64,000 nucleotides of DNA from Coriobacteriia bacterium (GCA_015655215.1 JAATFL010000017.1:57147-121146), one strand, 5' to 3'; positions 44,671-54,578 are shown, counted from the first letter of the stretch. Notes: generated by a model from the sequence alone, not told the origin. Numbers and translations: made by a program.

Positions 44671-45573
44671 ATGCCCATCACCTCGACGCCGCTCACCATA
44701 GTGGCATTCATCGCATCCATCATCGCCGCCCCGCTCGTCGGGGGGCTGCTCGTGGGCTTGGACCGCATCATCACCGCACGTATGCAGGGGAGGGTGGGGC
44801 CGCCGGTGCTGCAGCCGTTCTATGACATCGGGAAGCTCCTTGCAAAGGAACGTGTCACGGTGAGTTCCTCCCAGGACGTCTACGTTGCGATGTATCTCGT
44901 GTTCATCGTCATCGCGACGGGGCTCTTCTTCTGCGGTGGGAACTTCCTCCTCGTCATCTTGCTCGTGACGCTCGCATCGCTCTTCCTGGTCACCGCGGCC
45001 TTCAACTCTCGGAGTCCCTTTGCCGAGGTGGGCGCTTCCCGCGAGGCTTTGCAGGTGATGGCCTACGAACCGATGCTCCTGCTCACCGCTGCCGGATTCT
45101 ATCTGGTCTACGGTACGTTCGACGTGGGATCCATCGTGAGCTACGCCTCGCTCATGAGCACGCCAGCCATCTACTTCTTGCCGCTCAACTTCATCGGCTT
45201 CGTCTACGTGCTCACCATCAAGCTGCGCAAGTCGCCATTCGACCTGTCCACGTCCGAGCATGCCCACCAGGAGCTCGTCAAAGGCGTCACGACCGAGTTT
45301 TCCGGACCCACGCTGGCCTTCTTCGAGATAGCGCATTGGTTTGAGACCGTGCTGTTCCTCGGATGGGTGGGGCTCTTCCTCACATGGGGTGGTCTTGTGG
45401 GGACCGTGGTCGCCATCCTGCTCGTGCTTCTCGTGTACTTCTTCGAGATCTGGGTCGACAACAACTTCGCACGCGTGAAGTGGCAGATCGTGCTCAAGTC
45501 GGCCTGGCTCGTCGCCCTCGTGCTCGGCGGGGTCAACCTGGGTGCCCTGTACCTCAAACTGCTCTTCATGTAG
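44671..45573 (+). CDS. echB: Ech hydrogenase membrane subunit B (NuoH-like)
   Basis: 300 residues, about eight membrane helices. NuoH/HycD features: DRIITARMQGRVGPPVLQPF (R-x-GP-x3-x-GxxQ region) and KLRKSPFDLSTSEHAHQELV with the acidic loop that faces the catalytic arm. It anchors the soluble module and forms the quinone-site-like cavity region. Its ATG directly follows the stop of echA. Well conserved and uninterrupted. Confidence 0.92.
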   Translation: MPITSTPLTIVAFIASIIAAPLVGGLLVGLDRIITARMQGRVGPPVLQPFYDIGKLLAKERVTVSSSQDVYVAMYLVFIVIATGLFFCGGNFLLVILLVTLASLFLVTAAFNSRSPFAEVGASREALQVMAYEPMLLLTAAGFYLVYGTFDVGSIVSYASLMSTPAIYFLPLNFIGFVYVLTIKLRKSPFDLSTSEHAHQELVKGVTTEFSGPTLAFFEIAHWFETVLFLGWVGLFLTWGGLVGTVVAILLVLLVYFFEIWVDNNFARVKWQIVLKSAWLVALVLGGVNLGALYLKLLFM

Positions 45574-45585
45574 GGAGGCCTATCA

Positions 45586-46221
45586 ATGACAGCTACATCC
45601 AAGTCCCCTTGGATCATCCATTACGACGGATCGAGTTGCAACGGCTGCGATATCGAAGTGCTCGCCGCGCTCACACCACTCTACGACGTCGAACGCTTCG
45701 GCATCGTCAATACCGGAAACCCCAAGCATGCCGACGTCCTCCTGGTGACCGGTGGCGTCAACGCCCAGAACCTTCCTGTCGTTCAGCAGATATACGAGCA
45801 GATGATCGAGCCCAAGGTCGTCGTCGCCTGTGGGATCTGCGCATGTACCGGTGGCATCTTTCGCGAGTGCTACAACATCCTCGGCGGAACGGACCAGGCG
45901 ATTCCGGTCGACGTCTATGCACCTGGATGTGCCGTACGTCCTGAGGCGATCATAGATGCGGTCGTGCAAGGCCTTGGCATACTGGAAGCCAAGCGCGCCG
46001 CAATGAGGCGAGGCGAGGACCCCGAGGCGGCGACCAAGACCATGAAGGTGAAGGACGGTGTCGTCGAGATGACCAACTGGGACGATCCGGATGATCCCGG
46101 AACCCCTGCCCGGTTCCCCGAGGCTTCCTCGGCCATGCTTCCCACCTATTTCCAGCCAGGCGCGCAGGCCGCCTCGCCCGAGATCGCAGCAGCCGTCGCC
46201 ACCATGAGAGGAGGGGAGTGA
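45586..46221 (+). CDS. echC: Ech hydrogenase small subunit C (NuoB-like)
   Basis: 211 residues. Ligands of the proximal [4Fe-4S] cluster are seen: C18 and C21 in SSCNGCDIEV, C85 in GICACTGG, and C115 in APGCAVRPE. This passes electrons between the ferredoxin-like subunit and the NiFe site. The final 60 residues form a hydrophilic extension (DDPDDPGTPARFPEAS) that is not needed for the fold. Confidence 0.93.
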   Translation: MTATSKSPWIIHYDGSSCNGCDIEVLAALTPLYDVERFGIVNTGNPKHADVLLVTGGVNAQNLPVVQQIYEQMIEPKVVVACGICACTGGIFRECYNILGGTDQAIPVDVYAPGCAVRPEAIIDAVVQGLGILEAKRAAMRRGEDPEAATKTMKVKDGVVEMTNWDDPDDPGTPARFPEASSAMLPTYFQPGAQAASPEIAAAVATMRGGE

Positions 46222-46225
46222 CCTC

Positions 46226-46693
46226 ATGCCCCACTTTGACAAACAGGCGTTCATGGACATTGAAGTCAGTCAGCTGCACGACCTGGCCGCTCAGTACAAG
46301 GGCAAGGGCTGGCGCTACGTCAACACCCACGCACTGAGACTCGACGAGGAGGGGCTGCTCGAGCTCATCTGCACGTTCTCCGACCATGCCGACATCATCA
46401 ACCTGCGCATGACGGTTCACCCCGGCGACCATATACCATCGATTACCGACATCTTCTTCAGCGCGTTCGTGTTCGAGAACGAGACCCATGACCTGTTCGG
46501 CGTCGCGTTCGATGACATCGCCATCGATTTCGGAGGCCACTTCTACACCGTGTCCCTCACGGCACCGATGAACCCACGGCACATCCCCGCCCCCCAGGGG
46601 GATCCGACCGAGACCATGGGTGCACCTTCTACCTTGACGGATGCCCCGGCAAACCAGGCGACTCAGGTCGCGACGACCAGCCAAGAGGGTTAG
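46226..46693 (+). CDS. echD: Ech hydrogenase subunit D (NuoC-like)
   Basis: 155 residues. Similar to the 30-kDa NuoC/HycE-N domain: LICTFSDHADIINLRMTV, IPSITDIFFSAFVFENETHD, LFGVAFDDIAIDFGG. It helps assemble the large subunit. The C-terminal 40 residues are Pro/Thr/Ala-rich and look disordered. GAGGAGGGG lies upstream; the gene is 4 bases after echC. Confidence 0.9.
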   Translation: MPHFDKQAFMDIEVSQLHDLAAQYKGKGWRYVNTHALRLDEEGLLELICTFSDHADIINLRMTVHPGDHIPSITDIFFSAFVFENETHDLFGVAFDDIAIDFGGHFYTVSLTAPMNPRHIPAPQGDPTETMGAPSTLTDAPANQATQVATTSQEG

Positions 46694-46706
46694 AGAGGAG
46701 CGTACC

Positions 46707-47795
46707 ATGGGCAAGCGTACCGTCATCCCGTTCGGACCGCAGCACCCGGTTCTCCCCGAGCCCGTCCACTTGGACCTGGTGATGGAGGACGAGAGGGTCG
46801 TCGAGGCCATCCCGCGCATCGGCTTCATACACCGTGGGTTGGAGAAGCTCGTCGAGAAGAAGGACTACATGCAGTTCGTGTACGTCACCGAGCGCATCTG
46901 CGGCATCTGCAGTTTTGGCCACAGCCTTGGTTACTCGCAGACCATCGAGACCCTTATGGGTATCGAGGTGCCCAAGCGCGCCGAATACCTGCGCGTCATC
47001 TGGCATGAGCTTTCGCGTATTCACAGCCATCTCCTGTGGCTTGGCCTTACCGCCGATGGCTTCGGATACGAATCGCTCTTCATGCACTGCTGGCGCCTCC
47101 GGGAACGTGTGCTCGACATCTTCGAACAGACCACCGGTGGGCGGGTGATTCTCTCAGCCACCAACGTCGGTGGCGTGAACCGGGACATCCCCGATGCGGA
47201 GCTTGCGGGCATCTGCACGGTCCTTGACGGCATGGAGACGGACTATCGCCAGCTTTCAGGGGCCTTTCTCGGTGACTCGTCGGTCAACAACCGCCTTCGG
47301 GGAGTGGGTGTGCTCACCAAGGAGGACGCGCTCGATCTCTGTATCGTCGGGCCGTTCCAACGGGCGAGCGGCGTTTCCGAAGATATCCGCCTCCTTGGTC
47401 TGGGCGCCTATGGGGATCTCGCCGACTTCGTGCCGGTCATCGGCGACGAGGGTGATTGCTATGCTCGCGTCAAGGTCCGCATCGAGGAAGTGCTCCAATC
47501 CATCGCCATCATCAAGGAGCTTGCCTCGAAGATTCCCGATGGTCCCATCATGGAACAGGTCAAGGGAAACCCCGAGGCGGGACGCGAGGCGACGAGCCGG
47601 CTTGAGCAACCGCGCGGCGAATGCTTCTACTTCGCACGTGGCAACGGCACCAAGTTTCTCGATCGTATGAGGATACGCACCCCCACGAGCCAGAACCTTG
47701 CCGGCATGACGAAGATCCTCCAGGGAATCGACCTCGCCGACGTGCCCATGGTCATCCTCACCATCGACCCTTGCATCAGCTGCACGGAAAGGTAG
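46707..47795 (+). CDS. echE: Ech hydrogenase catalytic large subunit E ([NiFe], group 4)
   Basis: 362 residues. Both NiFe-binding Cys pairs are present: C65/C68 in ERICGICSFGHS and C356/C359 in DPCISCTER, so it is a true hydrogenase and not a complex I NuoD. The chain ends three residues after the second pair, so there is no C-terminal peptide for a maturation protease to remove, as known for Ech. ATG 46707 has GAGAGGAG upstream. Maturation genes (hypA-F) are not in the window. Confidence 0.95.
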   Translation: MGKRTVIPFGPQHPVLPEPVHLDLVMEDERVVEAIPRIGFIHRGLEKLVEKKDYMQFVYVTERICGICSFGHSLGYSQTIETLMGIEVPKRAEYLRVIWHELSRIHSHLLWLGLTADGFGYESLFMHCWRLRERVLDIFEQTTGGRVILSATNVGGVNRDIPDAELAGICTVLDGMETDYRQLSGAFLGDSSVNNRLRGVGVLTKEDALDLCIVGPFQRASGVSEDIRLLGLGAYGDLADFVPVIGDEGDCYARVKVRIEEVLQSIAIIKELASKIPDGPIMEQVKGNPEAGREATSRLEQPRGECFYFARGNGTKFLDRMRIRTPTSQNLAGMTKILQGIDLADVPMVILTIDPCISCTER

Positions 47796-47802
47796 GCGGC
47801 AC

Positions 47803-48249
47803 ATGGGATTCTTCAAGCTCGGGACGATGACGCTCAAGGGTGCCTTCGGCAAGCCCGTCACGAGAATGTATCCTCAGGTGAAGCGCGAGCCCTTCGCGTA
47901 TACCAAAGGTCATGTCGTCTGCGATATCGAGGCGTGCATCTCATGTGGGATCTGCGAGCGTACCTGCCCCACCCATGCCATCAAAGTGGACAAGGCGGAT
48001 CGCACGTGGTCCATCCACCCCTTCGACTGCATCCAGTGCTCAAGCTGCGTGCGCGTCTGTCCCAAGCAATGCCTCACCATGGACAACCGCTACACCTCCG
48101 CCTCCACCGCCAAGCAGATGCATCTGTATCGCAAGCACCCTCTGTCCAAGGCTGAGATCGAGGAGCAGGCGAAGAGGGATGCCGAGAGAGCCGAGCGCAT
48201 CGCCAAGGCGAAGGCGGCGGCCGCAGGCAAGAAGGCGACAGGAGCTTAA
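47803..48249 (+). CDS. echF: Ech hydrogenase ferredoxin-like subunit F (NuoI-like)
   Basis: 148 residues with two [4Fe-4S] motifs, CISCGICERTCP and CIQCSSCVRVCP, that accept electrons from reduced ferredoxin. The C-terminal 40 residues are Lys/Ala/Glu-rich (KAEIEEQAKRDAERAERIAK), probably helical and basic; this tail is longer than usual. Last gene of the operon, 7 bases after echE. Confidence 0.93.
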   Translation: MGFFKLGTMTLKGAFGKPVTRMYPQVKREPFAYTKGHVVCDIEACISCGICERTCPTHAIKVDKADRTWSIHPFDCIQCSSCVRVCPKQCLTMDNRYTSASTAKQMHLYRKHPLSKAEIEEQAKRDAERAERIAKAKAAAAGKKATGA

Positions 48250-48419
48250 GCACAGCAGCAGCCGGCGGCAGGCCGCGCATTCGCTCACGGAGCAGGTTGA
48301 CACGGCGACCCGGATGTCGGCGGGGGAGGACGGTCGTGCGGATGGCATACGATACTATGTTAATTACACAATGACGTTTTGCCCCCTCTCGGGTCTTGAT
48401 TGTATCAACGGAGCACCTG

Positions 48420-50630
48420 GTGCCTAAGCACACTAACAGAGAAGCGGATGATTCGCGGGCCTTTCAACACGCGGGGTCCGTGCACCCGACCTCCTCCCAA
48501 AGACCCCATCCCACCTACCGGAGTTCGTCCTATAACGGCAACCACCCTCGGCACGCACCGTCGAAGAAAGTCCCTTCCCCGCGCACTCCAAACCAGAGGG
48601 ATGCCGGTCTGACGACGGAACATCTGACGACGGAATCCGAGGTGGGAGGGGAGAGGGCTTTCCAGGAGCACCGTCCCGCTTGCTTCGATCGTCTCGACGG
48701 CGACGGCCGTATCGGTCAGGGCATCGGTCCTCGCCGTCGCTTCTCGAGGACGTTCGACTCCCCGCGCAAACGCGTCGCACTTCTTGTGCCGCTCGTGCTT
48801 GTCATAGTGATGGTCCTGGGTGCCCTTGGCTACCAGGCAGCCCATGTGGGCGTCATCTACCGTGGGGTGAGCGTCGCCGGGATCAATCTCAGCGGGATGA
48901 CGGTCGAGCAGGCGACTCAGACCTTGGACGAGCAACTGGGGCCGCTCATCTCGAATCAGAACGTCGTGCTCTATGCGACCGATGATGCAAAGGCCGCAGC
49001 CAGCAGCACCTCTTCGACGATTGCCGCCTCTACCTCAACCGATGCGGTGAGCGCGGCACAAGCCGTCGTGGACGCATCGGACGGAACGAGCTGGACCGTC
49101 AGCGCCAGCAGCGTGGGGGCGAGCCTCGATGCGAGCGGTTTGGCTCAGGAGGCCTATTCCGTCGGGCGTGGTGCAGATGGTTTCCTCCAAGTCCTCGGTG
49201 CCATGTTCAAAGGTGTCGACCTGTCGCCGAGGATGGTCTACGATTCCTCCCTCCTCACCCAACTCACCGATGCCCTCTCCGGAGTTGCCGGTACGTCGAT
49301 GGTTGATGCCAACATCTCGATAACCGCCGGAGTCGCCACGGTACTCGATGGTAACGATGGGGTAGCCGTGGACACCGACGTCTTCACCGATGACCTCACC
49401 ACCACATTCCTCGGAACCGACCGTGGCTTCGTCTTGCCCTTGGAGACCGTCCCTCAAAACATCGACGCAGACGAGGCCTTTACGGTGGCAAGCGACGTCA
49501 CCTCGGCGCTTGCCAAGTCAGTCACCCTGACCTACGAGACGAGTACGTGGACCTTGGATGCAACCACCATGGGCTCCTGGGTCGTCACCACCGTCAACGG
49601 TACGGGCGATGGTGCGACGTTGGTGCCCTCTATCGACGTCTCGGCAGGTTCAGCAGGCTTGACAGCAATTCTCGGTAATGCGGTGGGAACCCCTGCCGTG
49701 AACGCCACCTTCAGCTTCTCCACGGATGGGACCGTCGATATCTCCGACTCCCAGACCGGTGTCGGCCCCGACCTGGATGCCGCGATGGGGAATCTACAGA
49801 GCATCCTCTTCGGAGGGTCTTCCGGTGATCGTGAGATCGCGCTCACCACCACCGAGGTCCAACCCACGCTCACCACCGAAGAGGCCAAGAGCTATGGAAT
49901 CACGACTCAGCTCGCCAGCTTCACCACGACCTTCAGTTCGGGTTCTGCGCGTACCAACAACATCAATGTTGCTGCGGACTATATCAACGGCTCGCTCATA
50001 TCGCCCGACGGAACCTGGTCGTTCTGGGACACGATAGGGGATGCCACGTTGGCCCGTGGCTTCCAGTCGGCAGGCGCATTGGTGGATGGTCAGCACGTCG
50101 ACGCGCTTGGTGGCGGTCTATGCCAAGTCGCGACGACGGTCTTCAATGCGGCATACGACGCGGGCTTGCCCATCGTCGAGCGGTATTGCCACGCACAGTA
50201 CATATCGACCTATCCCACAGGTCGTGATGCAGCCGTATGGTACAGCAGCAACGACTTGAAGTTCTCAAACGATACGGGCCATTGGCTATACGTTCAGGCA
50301 ACGGCGACGAACTACTCGATCACCATCACCATATGGGGTACATCCGATGGACGTACCGTTCAGACGGACACGGGCGATTGGGTGGAGGGCGATGCCTACA
50401 CGACGACCACGGTCGTGGATTCATCCGAACCCGTCGGATATTCGGCGGTGACCACGCAGGGGGTGAACGGGTCGGCTATCACCGTGACGCGGACGGTCTA
50501 CAATGCCGATGGTTCCACCCGTCGCACGGGGACCTTCAAGTCCTCATACTCCCCGGTCACCGAAGTCATCACCACCGGGCCGGCAGCCGCCACCACGTCC
50601 ACGAACACGTCGACGACGACTTCGCCGTAG
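48420..50630 (+). CDS. VanW-family protein with peptidoglycan-binding-like domains
   Basis: 736 residues from GTG 48420, chosen because GGAG lies 6 bases upstream; a TTG at 48396 without ribosome site would add 8. About 120 hydrophilic, probably disordered cytoplasmic residues, one membrane helix (VALLVPLVLVIVMVLGALGY), an extracellular Ser/Thr-rich part with YoaR-like peptidoglycan-binding repeats, and a VanW domain near residues 490-640 (DGTWSFWDTIGDATLARGF, GGGLCQVATTVFNAAYDAGL). The Thr-rich C-terminus is low complexity. VanW is named from vancomycin clusters but no resistance genes are here; a cell-wall role is likely. Confidence 0.85.
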   Translation: MPKHTNREADDSRAFQHAGSVHPTSSQRPHPTYRSSSYNGNHPRHAPSKKVPSPRTPNQRDAGLTTEHLTTESEVGGERAFQEHRPACFDRLDGDGRIGQGIGPRRRFSRTFDSPRKRVALLVPLVLVIVMVLGALGYQAAHVGVIYRGVSVAGINLSGMTVEQATQTLDEQLGPLISNQNVVLYATDDAKAAASSTSSTIAASTSTDAVSAAQAVVDASDGTSWTVSASSVGASLDASGLAQEAYSVGRGADGFLQVLGAMFKGVDLSPRMVYDSSLLTQLTDALSGVAGTSMVDANISITAGVATVLDGNDGVAVDTDVFTDDLTTTFLGTDRGFVLPLETVPQNIDADEAFTVASDVTSALAKSVTLTYETSTWTLDATTMGSWVVTTVNGTGDGATLVPSIDVSAGSAGLTAILGNAVGTPAVNATFSFSTDGTVDISDSQTGVGPDLDAAMGNLQSILFGGSSGDREIALTTTEVQPTLTTEEAKSYGITTQLASFTTTFSSGSARTNNINVAADYINGSLISPDGTWSFWDTIGDATLARGFQSAGALVDGQHVDALGGGLCQVATTVFNAAYDAGLPIVERYCHAQYISTYPTGRDAAVWYSSNDLKFSNDTGHWLYVQATATNYSITITIWGTSDGRTVQTDTGDWVEGDAYTTTTVVDSSEPVGYSAVTTQGVNGSAITVTRTVYNADGSTRRTGTFKSSYSPVTEVITTGPAAATTSTNTSTTTSP

Positions 50631-50826
50631 GGGACGATGACCCCGGAGTCCACCTGTCGCCGCTCATTGGACTGGTGCCGTTCGACGCCTCCTATGTCAT
50701 CTGAGTTTTATTACTATGGTGATTCCATCTTGGACGCGGGACGCCGTCGGCATATGCGATAGGATGTCACCGTGGACCTGTCCGTTATGCCGAGAGGGGT
50801 ACCTCCTCGGCGAAAGGAGCTTCAGA

Positions 50827-52140
50827 GTGCGGTATTTCCAACCAGAGTACGAATGCATCTCCTCCGAGGAGATGCGCACCCTTCAGCTCGAGCGCCTCAG
50901 GGCCTTGGTCTCCTACGCATACGAGAGGATCCCTTTCTATCATGATTCGTTCGACACCGCAGGGTTCGACCCTCTGAGCCTCTCCTCCCTCGACGACATC
51001 GAGCGGATTCCCTTCACCCTCAAACAGGACATGCGCGACGCCTATCCGTTTGGCATGTTCGCCGTGCCACGCAAGGACGTCGTCCGAATCCATGCATCCT
51101 CTGGTACCACCGGTACCGCGACCGTGGTGGGGTATACCCAGCACGACCTCGATGTCTGGGCGGACTGCTTCGCCCGCTGCCTTGTGGAGGACGGCGCCAC
51201 CAGCGAATCCGTCGTCCAGATAGCCTATGGATACGGATTGTTCACCGGGGGGCTTGGCGCCCATTACGGGGCTGAACGTCTTGGAGCCACGGCACTCCCC
51301 ATGTCCTCGGGCAACACGAAGCGTCAGATCCAGCTGATGCAGGATTTTCAGAGCGACATCCTCGCTTGTACGCCCTCCTATGCCCTCAACATCGCCGATG
51401 CGGCGATTGCGTCGGGTCTCAACCCCGCGCGCGACTTTCCCCTCTCAGGCGCCATTCTCGGAGGAGAACCATCATCGAACGGCGTCCGTCGTGAGATCGA
51501 GGAGAAGCTCGGCATCAACGTCGTCGACGTCTACGGCCTCTCGGAGATCATGGGTCCTGGCGTGGCCTGCGAGTGCACCCGACATACCGGCCTCCACGTT
51601 GCCGACGATCACTTCCTGATCGAGATCATCGACCCGGTCACCCTCAAGCACGTCGCTCCCGGAGAGTGGGGCGAACTGGTGGTGACCACGCTGACGAAGG
51701 AGTGCTCCCCGCTCGTGCGCTATCGCACGCGGGACATCACGCGCATCATCACCGGCGAACCGTGCCCATGCGGTCGTACCAACACGCGCATCGACCGGAT
51801 GCGCGGACGTTCCGACGACATGCTCATCATCCGTGGCGTCAACGTCTTCCCCAGCCAGATCGAACAGGTCATCACCGGGTTTCCCGACGTCGCCTCCCAC
51901 TACCAGATCGTGCTCACCACCAAAGGGGTTCTCGACGAGATATCCCTGCGTGTCGAACCGATCGAGACCTTCGACTTCGACGAGGTCCGCAAGATCGAGG
52001 ACCTGCAACGCGACATCGCCGCCGAGCTCAAGAGCGAGTTGCAGATCAAGGTGAACGTGCACGTCGTCGAGCCGCGCTCCATCGAGCGCTACGAGGGCAA
52101 GGCGCAGCGCGTCCTTGACCTCCGAGAGAAGGGGGAGTGA
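50827..52140 (+). CDS. paaK: Phenylacetate-CoA ligase
   Basis: 437 residues from GTG 50827, supported by AAAGGAG 8 bases upstream; the frame from 50716 adds a non-conserved leader. AMP-forming aryl-acid CoA ligase: nucleotide motif HASSGTTGTATVVGYT, YGLSEIMGPGVACEC, and the C-terminal hinge RSDDMLIIRGVNVFPSQIEQ. It couples phenylacetate-type acids to CoA, or works in reverse. It is followed by an ACT-domain protein, and a second ligase/ACT pair lies at 59177-60973 in opposite order. Confidence 0.92.
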   Translation: MRYFQPEYECISSEEMRTLQLERLRALVSYAYERIPFYHDSFDTAGFDPLSLSSLDDIERIPFTLKQDMRDAYPFGMFAVPRKDVVRIHASSGTTGTATVVGYTQHDLDVWADCFARCLVEDGATSESVVQIAYGYGLFTGGLGAHYGAERLGATALPMSSGNTKRQIQLMQDFQSDILACTPSYALNIADAAIASGLNPARDFPLSGAILGGEPSSNGVRREIEEKLGINVVDVYGLSEIMGPGVACECTRHTGLHVADDHFLIEIIDPVTLKHVAPGEWGELVVTTLTKECSPLVRYRTRDITRIITGEPCPCGRTNTRIDRMRGRSDDMLIIRGVNVFPSQIEQVITGFPDVASHYQIVLTTKGVLDEISLRVEPIETFDFDEVRKIEDLQRDIAAELKSELQIKVNVHVVEPRSIERYEGKAQRVLDLREKGE

Positions 52141-52144
52141 AGCG

Positions 52145-52573
52145 ATGATCGAGCAAGTCACCGTCTTTATCGAGAACGAGAGGGGACGTCTGGCCTCGCT
52201 CTGCCGGACCCTCGGCGATGCGGGAATCCAGATGCACGCCCTCATGGTGGCGGACACCTCCGAGTTCGGGGTGGTACGCATCGTCTGCGACGCTCCCGTG
52301 AAGGCGAGCAGGATCCTCAAGGAGAGGGGCTACCGCTCGTCTCTCGCCAACGTGGTCGCCGTCGAGGTGCCCGACGTTCCCGGCGGACTCGCTTCGGTGC
52401 TCGAGTCCCTCGCCCACCATGACGTGAACGTCGAGTACGCGTACTGCTTCGCACTGAACGGCATGACCGTCGACATCCTCAAGGTCGATGGCGAGAACAT
52501 CGTCGACAAACTCACCGCAACCGGTTTCCACCTCCTGCAACCTGCAGACCTCTACACCTCTCGAGAGCACTAG
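52145..52573 (+). CDS. Tandem ACT-domain protein
   Basis: 142 residues, two ACT domains back to back (VTVFIENERGRLASLCRTLG and VEVPDVPGGLASVLESLAHH). ACT domains bind amino acids; stand-alone proteins of this kind often accompany phenylacetate-CoA ligase and indolepyruvate oxidoreductase genes and probably sense aromatic amino acids. ATG 52145 follows the ligase stop by 4 bases. A paralogue lies at 59177. Confidence 0.85.
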   Translation: MIEQVTVFIENERGRLASLCRTLGDAGIQMHALMVADTSEFGVVRIVCDAPVKASRILKERGYRSSLANVVAVEVPDVPGGLASVLESLAHHDVNVEYAYCFALNGMTVDILKVDGENIVDKLTATGFHLLQPADLYTSREH

Positions 52574-53920
52574 ATGGTTCATCGATCGATGACGGCCATA
52601 CGTCGATTCAAATCACCCATAGGCACCAGGGGGATCGTCGCCTCCCTTCTGAGTCTGACTCTCGCCCTCGCATCGCTGGGTGCGTTTCCCGCTACGGCGC
52701 ATGCGACCGTCGCGGGCACCGATATCGTCGCCACGACATCGGCGAGTTCCCGCGGCCTCACCATCATGGAGCTCCCGGACGTCGTGGCGAAATACGGCAT
52801 CCTCGTCGATGCGGATGGGAACGTGCTATGGGCGCGGTTTCCTGATGACAAGGTCCCCGAGGCATCCATCACCAAGATGATGACGGCGTCCGTCGTGCTC
52901 GACGCGATCGCCTCGGGTCAGATATCGCTTGACACGCAGGTCACGATCTCTACGAATGCGGCGGCTACCACCGGATCGGTCGTCGGCCTTACCGCGGGGA
53001 CCACCGTGACGGTCAACGATCTGCTTCAAGGGCTTCTCGTCCACTCGGGAAACGACTGTGCCGTCGCACTGGCCGAGGAGGTCGCCGGGTCCGAGAGTGC
53101 CTTCTACGGCCTGATGAACACGAAGGCATCTGAGATCGGCATGACGGAATCGAGTTTCGCGTCGGTCAATGGGCTCGACACCGACAACCACTACTCCTCG
53201 GCGCACGATCTTGAGATACTTGCCCGCTATGCGATGCACTACGACACCTTCCGCTCCATCGTCACGATGCAGTCCTGCACCATCACCCTCAATGGGATAG
53301 CGACCACGTTCGATAACACGAATACGTTGCTTGGCTCGTACGACGGCATCGAGGGCATCAAGACGGGGAGCACCGACAACGCAGGATACTGTCTCGCCTC
53401 GGCCTGCAAGCGCAATGGCATCGAACTCTATTGCATCGTGCTGGGGTGTGAGACTGATACGGATCGGTTCACCGACACCGAGACCCTGCTTGACTGGGGC
53501 TACACCCATTACACGACCACCACACTGGCTACGGCAGGGACGATCGTCGCCTATGATCCGATCACAAGTTGGATTGACAAGACGGTATCGGCCACGATCC
53601 CATCCGATGTCTCGGTCCCGGTGCTTGATTACGACGGTCCCATCGACCAGCAGATCGTTCTCAAGGAGCTCAGCGGAACGGTACGTCAAGGAGATGTGAT
53701 CGGAACCATCACCTGGTTACAGGGGGAGACGACGATCGCCTCCACGACGCTCGTCGCAGGCGAGGACGTTCAAACGCCCAACGCCCTCGAGGCGGTTGGG
53801 ATCTGGTTTCAACGTCTCAAGCTGTCGTTCGATAAAACCGCTGCCCTTACCGAATCGGTTTCCACCATCCTCCCACCTGTCACCATCTCGACACCCGACG
53901 CGGCGGCGAACCTGCTCTGA
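52574..53920 (+). CDS. dacA: D-alanyl-D-alanine carboxypeptidase (PBP5/DacA-like)
   Basis: 448 residues. Signal peptide (residues 1-44, ending ATAHA), then a class A penicillin-binding domain: S98-I-T-K101, S158-G-N160 and K263-T-G265 make the complete active site. It trims the fifth residue of the peptidoglycan stem peptide. A C-terminal PBP5-type domain follows (DYDGPIDQQIVLKELSGTV). ATG comes directly after the ACT gene stop, so it shares the upstream transcript. A weak hairpin (53919-53941) follows. Confidence 0.92.
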   Translation: MVHRSMTAIRRFKSPIGTRGIVASLLSLTLALASLGAFPATAHATVAGTDIVATTSASSRGLTIMELPDVVAKYGILVDADGNVLWARFPDDKVPEASITKMMTASVVLDAIASGQISLDTQVTISTNAAATTGSVVGLTAGTTVTVNDLLQGLLVHSGNDCAVALAEEVAGSESAFYGLMNTKASEIGMTESSFASVNGLDTDNHYSSAHDLEILARYAMHYDTFRSIVTMQSCTITLNGIATTFDNTNTLLGSYDGIEGIKTGSTDNAGYCLASACKRNGIELYCIVLGCETDTDRFTDTETLLDWGYTHYTTTTLATAGTIVAYDPITSWIDKTVSATIPSDVSVPVLDYDGPIDQQIVLKELSGTVRQGDVIGTITWLQGETTIASTTLVAGEDVQTPNALEAVGIWFQRLKLSFDKTAALTESVSTILPPVTISTPDAAANLL

Positions 53921-53941
53921 AGGTGGATGTTGCACACCTTC
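53919..53941 (+). terminator. Hairpin after dacA
   Basis: GAAGGTG and CACCTTC form a 7-bp stem with a 9-base loop that overlaps the stop codon. No T-run follows, so termination is uncertain. Confidence 0.35.
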
Positions 53942-54116
53942 GTCCCGTGCCGTCCAGGACTCTTCGCGTGAACCGACCATCCGATGTGCGTGCTTGGTTC
54001 GATGCCTCCGCCGACATGGGATGACACCCACGGCATCGACGGGTAGTGCTATTCTAAGGACGTCATGCGCCACAGGGTTGACCTTGACGCTTCATGAGGA
54101 AAGGCATGGTAGAAAC

Positions 54117-54578
54117 ATGGCCGATACGATCGTCTGCCCAATTTGTAACGCAGAGCTCGACTCCGGTTCGCATGAGTGCCCTCGTTGCGGATTCAAGCTG
54201 GTCGGACAGACACAGGCGTTTTCTCCCGTCGCTGCCACGCATCCCGTCGCGAACGCGAACGCGCAGACCGAGGCGTTCTCAGACCCGGCGTTCCGCGTGG
54301 TCAAGGGCCCGCAGACGGGCGAGACGTTCTATCTCGATCGACCTGTCATCACCATCGGACGCGATCCGCATTGCGACATATTCCTCAACGACATGACCGT
54401 CTCGCGTATTCACACCGAAGTGACCATCTCGCCCGGCATGGCGAAGATCATCGACAAGGGCTCCCTCAATGGCACATGGGTTGATGGAAAGATACGCGAC
54501 GAGGCAATCCTGCACGATGGGACGGTTGTGCAGATCGGCACATTCGTCATGGTCTTTCAGGAGAATCCAAAACTCTAG
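54117..54578 (+). CDS. FHA-domain protein with N-terminal zinc ribbon
   Basis: 153 residues. Two CxxC pairs (CPIC and CPRC) at residues 7-25 form a zinc ribbon. An FHA domain follows (VITIGRDPHCDIFLNDMTVS and IIDKGSLNGTWVDG), which binds phosphothreonine peptides, suggesting Ser/Thr kinase signalling. No kinase gene is in the window. Start at 54117; GAGGAAAGG lies about 12 bases upstream, a longish spacing. Confidence 0.85.
   Translation: MADTIVCPICNAELDSGSHECPRCGFKLVGQTQAFSPVAATHPVANANAQTEAFSDPAFRVVKGPQTGETFYLDRPVITIGRDPHCDIFLNDMTVSRIHTEVTISPGMAKIIDKGSLNGTWVDGKIRDEAILHDGTVVQIGTFVMVFQENPKL

Noticed and set aside
48420..50630. Vancomycin resistance from the VanW gene
   Set aside because: No vanA/H/X-type gene or VanRS pair is near; VanW-domain proteins are widespread in Gram-positive bacteria without resistance.
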